This document shows positions 56,885 to 59,302 of a DNA stretch of 59,302 nucleotides, in pieces. Below the pieces are notes generated by a model, which had not been told where the DNA came from, ran no database searches, and worked only from the letters and a program-made list of their open reading frames with translations. The position numbers and the translations under genes were made by a program. Each line of letters starts with the position of its first letter. Position 1 is the stretch's first letter. The DNA comes from Armatimonadota bacterium (GTDB lineage: Bacteria > Sysuimicrobiota > Sysuimicrobiia > Sysuimicrobiales > Sysuimicrobiaceae): assembly GCA_031460175.1 (NCBI GenBank), contig JAVKGW010000004.1:1-59302 (forward strand), read 5' to 3'.

Positions 56885-58221
56885 GGCAGCCCTCCCAGCA
56901 CCAGGGTGGCCAGGATCAGGTACAGCCCGAGGGAGAGGTTGTCCGTGAGGGTCGTAAGCAGCGGGCCGCTCGCCACCGCGGGATCCACCCGGAGTGCCGC
57001 GAAGCCAAACGGCACCAGGATGCCCACCGCGGCCGCGAGGGCGAGGCTCAGGCTCATGGCCCCGCCCACCACGAACCCGAGCAGCGGATTCCCCTGCCAC
57101 AGGGTCGCGAACAGGAAGGCCGCAAGCCCGCACGTCCCGCCCACCAAGGCACCCGTCAGCACCTCCCGGACCACCACCCTCCAGCGGTCCTCGTCCAACA
57201 GTCCCGTGGCCATCCCCCGCACCGCCACCGCCAGGGACTGGGTTCCCACATTCCCTGCGGTGGCCGCGATCATGGGGAAGAAGAAAGCCAGGGCCACCAT
57301 CCGCTCCAGGGTGGACTCGAACCGGCTGATGAGCACCGCGGCCACCACGTCCAGGACCAGGTTGAAGGCCAGAAAGCCCGCGCGCTTTGCCACCCACCGC
57401 CAGGGGAACCTCCCCGCAAGCCCTGCCAGGGCAGCCGGAGCGCCCGCCAGACGCAGCACGTCCTCGGTGCCCTCCTCCGCGGTCACCCGCAAAAGGTCGT
57501 CCGCGGTGATGATGCCCAGCATCCGCCCCTGGCTGTCGCACACGGGCAGGGCCAGCAGGTCATACTTCTCCACCAGCCGCGCCGCCTCTTCCCGGTCCGT
57601 CTCGGGCCGGACGGTGACGAGGTCCGTGCGCATGATCTCCCGCACGGGCGCATCCGGCGGAGCCACCACCAGATCCCGGAGGGAGAACACGCCCCGCAGC
57701 CGGCCCTCCGGGTCCACCACGTACACGTAGTAGGGCAGCTCCACCTCCTGCCCCACCCGCCGCAGCTCCTCGAGGGCGTCCCGCGCCCGCAGGTGGGCGC
57801 GTACGGCCACGTACTCCGTGGTCATGAGGCCACCCGCGGTGTCCTCGGGGTACCGCAGGAGCTCCTGCACCGCCTCCGCCTCCCGTCCCATGCGGGCCAG
57901 AAGCCGGCGGAGGCGGTCCTGCGGAAGCTCTCCCAGCACGTCCGCGGCCTCGTCCGCGCCCATCTGGAGGAGGAGACGGCTGGCTTCCTCGTCGTTCAGG
58001 TGCTCCAGGAGTTGCAGGCGCACCTCGTCCGGCAGCTCTTCGAGGACCTGGGCGGCGCGGTCCGGGTCCAGGAGGAGCAGCAGGGTCAAGCGTTCCGGGC
58101 GCTCGAGCTGGAGGAAGAGATCCGCGAGGTCAGCGGGGTGCAGCTCGGCCGCGAGGGCCCGCAACCCCTCGGGTTGCCGGGCCGCCAGGTACTCCCGGGT
58201 ACGATCCAGCAGGGAGGACAT
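56881..58221 (-). CDS. mgtE: MgtE-family magnesium transporter, paralogue 2
   Basis: 446 residues with the same layout as its neighbour: superhelical N domain (LHPADLADLFLQLERPERL), CBS pair (PYYVYVVDPEGRLRGVFSLR; LALPVCDSQGRMLGIITADD) and a membrane part with the classic ATAGNVGTQSLAVAVRGMAT and TDNLSLGLYL. I prefer ATG 58221 (MSSLLDRTREY), with GAGGG upstream, to an ORF start 16 codons earlier. Tandem overlapping copies could make a heterodimeric channel, though MgtE is normally a homodimer. Confidence 0.93.
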   Translation of the reverse strand: MSSLLDRTREYLAARQPEGLRALAAELHPADLADLFLQLERPERLTLLLLLDPDRAAQVLEELPDEVRLQLLEHLNDEEASRLLLQMGADEAADVLGELPQDRLRRLLARMGREAEAVQELLRYPEDTAGGLMTTEYVAVRAHLRARDALEELRRVGQEVELPYYVYVVDPEGRLRGVFSLRDLVVAPPDAPVREIMRTDLVTVRPETDREEAARLVEKYDLLALPVCDSQGRMLGIITADDLLRVTAEEGTEDVLRLAGAPAALAGLAGRFPWRWVAKRAGFLAFNLVLDVVAAVLISRFESTLERMVALAFFFPMIAATAGNVGTQSLAVAVRGMATGLLDEDRWRVVVREVLTGALVGGTCGLAAFLFATLWQGNPLLGFVVGGAMSLSLALAAAVGILVPFGFAALRVDPAVASGPLLTTLTDNLSLGLYLILATLVLGGLP

Positions 58222-58265
58222 GGAGCCCTCGCGGTGATCGGTCCATGGCACACCAACCCGCCTCC

Positions 58266-58280
58266 CCACTAGACTAGTGG
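58266..58280. promoter_or_regulatory. 15-bp palindrome between divergent mgtE operon and RibD-like gene
   Basis: CCACTAG, one central base, CTAGTGG: perfect 7-bp arms. It lies in the 86-bp gap between two divergent starts (58221 minus, 58308 plus), a good place for a repressor. TAGACT inside it (58270-58275) could be a weak -10 for the plus-strand gene. Confidence 0.4.
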
Positions 58281-58307
58281 CATCGAGTCCGGTTGGAAAG
58301 AGAGCAG

Positions 58308-59066
58308 ATGCGTCGGTTGATCCCGGATTGCCGGGAGGAGGCCCTGGAGGACCTGTACGCGGACCTGCGGTTCCCCGACCGCCCGGACCGGCCTCACGTG
58401 GTCCTGCACCTGGTGATGAGCGCGGACGGGGGGGCGACGCTCCGGGGGAGGACCGGAGGGATGGGGGGTCCCGCGGACCGTCTGGCGTTCCGCCGTCTGC
58501 GGGAAGCCTGCGACGCCATCCTGGTGGGCGCGGGCACCGTGCGGGAGGAGGCCTACCGACCGCCCGCCCTTTCTCCGGAAGCCCAGGCCCGCCGCATCGC
58601 CCGGGGACTCGCCCCGCTCCCGCGCCTCGTGATCCTCACCGCCCGGGCTGCCTTAGACCCGGCCCACCGGGTTTTCTCCGATCCGGGCCGGGCACCCCTC
58701 GTGGTCGCTCCCGAGGACGCGGACACGGAGGCCCTGGATGGGATCGCCCGGGTGGCGGAGGTGATGCGGTGCGGGCGGGGAGAGGTAGACCTTCCCCGGC
58801 TGCTGGGCCTCCTGCGGCCACGGGGGATCCGGTGGGTGGTGTGCGAGGGCGGACCGGTGTTGGCCGCCCAGCTCCTGGCCCTGGACCTCGTGGACGAACT
58901 CTTCCTCACCCTGGCGCCCTGGGTGGTGGGCTCCGGCGAGCGCCGCCTCGTGGACGGGGTATTGAACCCTCCCCGGCGGCTGCACCTCCTGGAAGCCCGG
59001 GAGCACGGGGGGGACCTCCTGCTGCGATACGCCCTGGTCCCGAAAGAGGAACCGCCCGCGGGATAA
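58308..59066 (+). CDS. RibD C-terminal-domain reductase (pyrimidine reductase family)
   Basis: 252 residues, dihydrofolate-reductase-like RibD-C fold: [20 protein letters not shown] near 30-49, [20 protein letters not shown], then [20 protein letters not shown] and [20 protein letters not shown]. It lacks the deaminase domain of full RibD. It may reduce a pyrimidine or act as a general NADPH reductase; there are no other riboflavin genes nearby. ATG 58308 follows GGAAAGAG; a TTG five codons earlier is possible. Confidence 0.87.
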   Translation: MRRLIPDCREEALEDLYADLRFPDRPDRPHVVLHLVMSADGGATLRGRTGGMGGPADRLAFRRLREACDAILVGAGTVREEAYRPPALSPEAQARRIARGLAPLPRLVILTARAALDPAHRVFSDPGRAPLVVAPEDADTEALDGIARVAEVMRCGRGEVDLPRLLGLLRPRGIRWVVCEGGPVLAAQLLALDLVDELFLTLAPWVVGSGERRLVDGVLNPPRRLHLLEAREHGGDLLLRYALVPKEEPPAG

Positions 59067-59082
59067 CGAACTCCGTCTTGCC

Positions 59083-59302
59083 ATGGGGTACGCGCTCATC
59101 GGGCGCCTGCGGGGAGGACTCGTGGTCTCCTGCCAAGCCCTTCCCGGAGAGCCGCTTTTCGGCCCTGACCTCATGGCCCGGATGGCGGTGGCGGCGTACG
59201 AGGGAGGTGCGGTCGGAATCCGGGCGAACTCCAGGGAGGACATCCGGGCCATCCGGAGGACGGTGCCGCTCCCGGTGATCGGGCTTATCAAGCGCACCTA
59301 TC
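59083..59302 (+). CDS. nanE: N-acetylmannosamine-6-phosphate 2-epimerase, 5' part
   Basis: 73 codons before the window ends. [20 protein letters not shown] and [20 protein letters not shown], then [13 protein letters not shown], match the start of NanE, which converts ManNAc-6-P to GlcNAc-6-P in sialic-acid or amino-sugar use. It lies 16 bp after the RibD-like gene on the same strand. The ribosome site is weak. The rest lies outside the window. Confidence 0.85.
   Translation, partial: MGYALIGRLRGGLVVSCQALPGEPLFGPDLMARMAVAAYEGGAVGIRANSREDIRAIRRTVPLPVIGLIKRTY

Noticed and set aside
58222-58307. M-box or other Mg2+ riboswitch before mgtE
   Set aside because: Only 86 bp separate the divergent starts and no such structure can be traced.

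Overview
The window is GC-rich bacterial chromosomal DNA (about 70% by eye). Genes are tightly packed, GTG starts are common, and many stops overlap the next start by 4 nt (GTGA or ATGA). Several gene orders are Gram-positive-like: ylxQ-rpsL-rpsG-fusA, the S10-spc-alpha cluster ending in ecfA1-ecfA2-ecfT, hisS-aspS-rarA, and recO-glyQS-dnaG-rpoD. Archaea-like or actinobacteria/Chloroflexi-like traits sit beside them: a NurA-HerA-Mre11-Rad50-type operon and an F420-type luciferase-like oxidoreductase. I infer an uncultured, possibly thermophilic, deep lineage near Firmicutes/Chloroflexota (for example Sysuimicrobiota/CSP1-3 or relatives); the phylum is not proven from this sequence.

Layout. 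1-2860: a partial CDS, a zinc dehydrogenase (+), then a degraded stretch (coiled-coil stub, frameshifted GT87-like glycosyltransferase, TPR-like gene; all -). 2860-12499 (-): a LigM-like THF-dependent O-demethylase and a five-gene DNA-end-processing operon, nurA-herA-sbcD-sbcC-DGQHR, with a good promoter. 12574-33658 (-): one roughly 21-kb ribosomal superoperon from ylxQ to ecfT, without tuf between fusA and rpsJ. 33731-39093 (+): a probably leaderless NAD(P)-dependent dehydrogenase, then two separate transcription units that each begin with a sigma-A-type promoter, a fluoride (crcB-motif) riboswitch and an intrinsic terminator. The first unit encodes two small coiled-coil-like proteins and the second encodes two MutS-like ATPases. 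39060-43486 (-): hisS-aspS-rarA. 43675-44376 (+): a sugar nucleotidyltransferase. 44330-58221 (-): mgtE-mgtE-recO-small membrane protein-glyQ-glyS-dgt, a terminator, then dnaG-rpoD-ahcY-LLM oxidoreductase-comF. 58308-59302 (+): a RibD-C-type reductase and the start of nanE.

The most unusual locus is 34602-39093. Two fluoride riboswitches back to back appear to control MutS-family ATPases and coiled-coil proteins of unknown function, with no fluoride exporter in view. This suggests a fluoride-responsive cytoplasmic or DNA-associated response beyond export. The second locus of note is the bacterial NurA-HerA-SbcD-SbcC operon that ends in a DndB-like DGQHR protein. No tRNA, rRNA, CRISPR array or insertion sequence was recognised.
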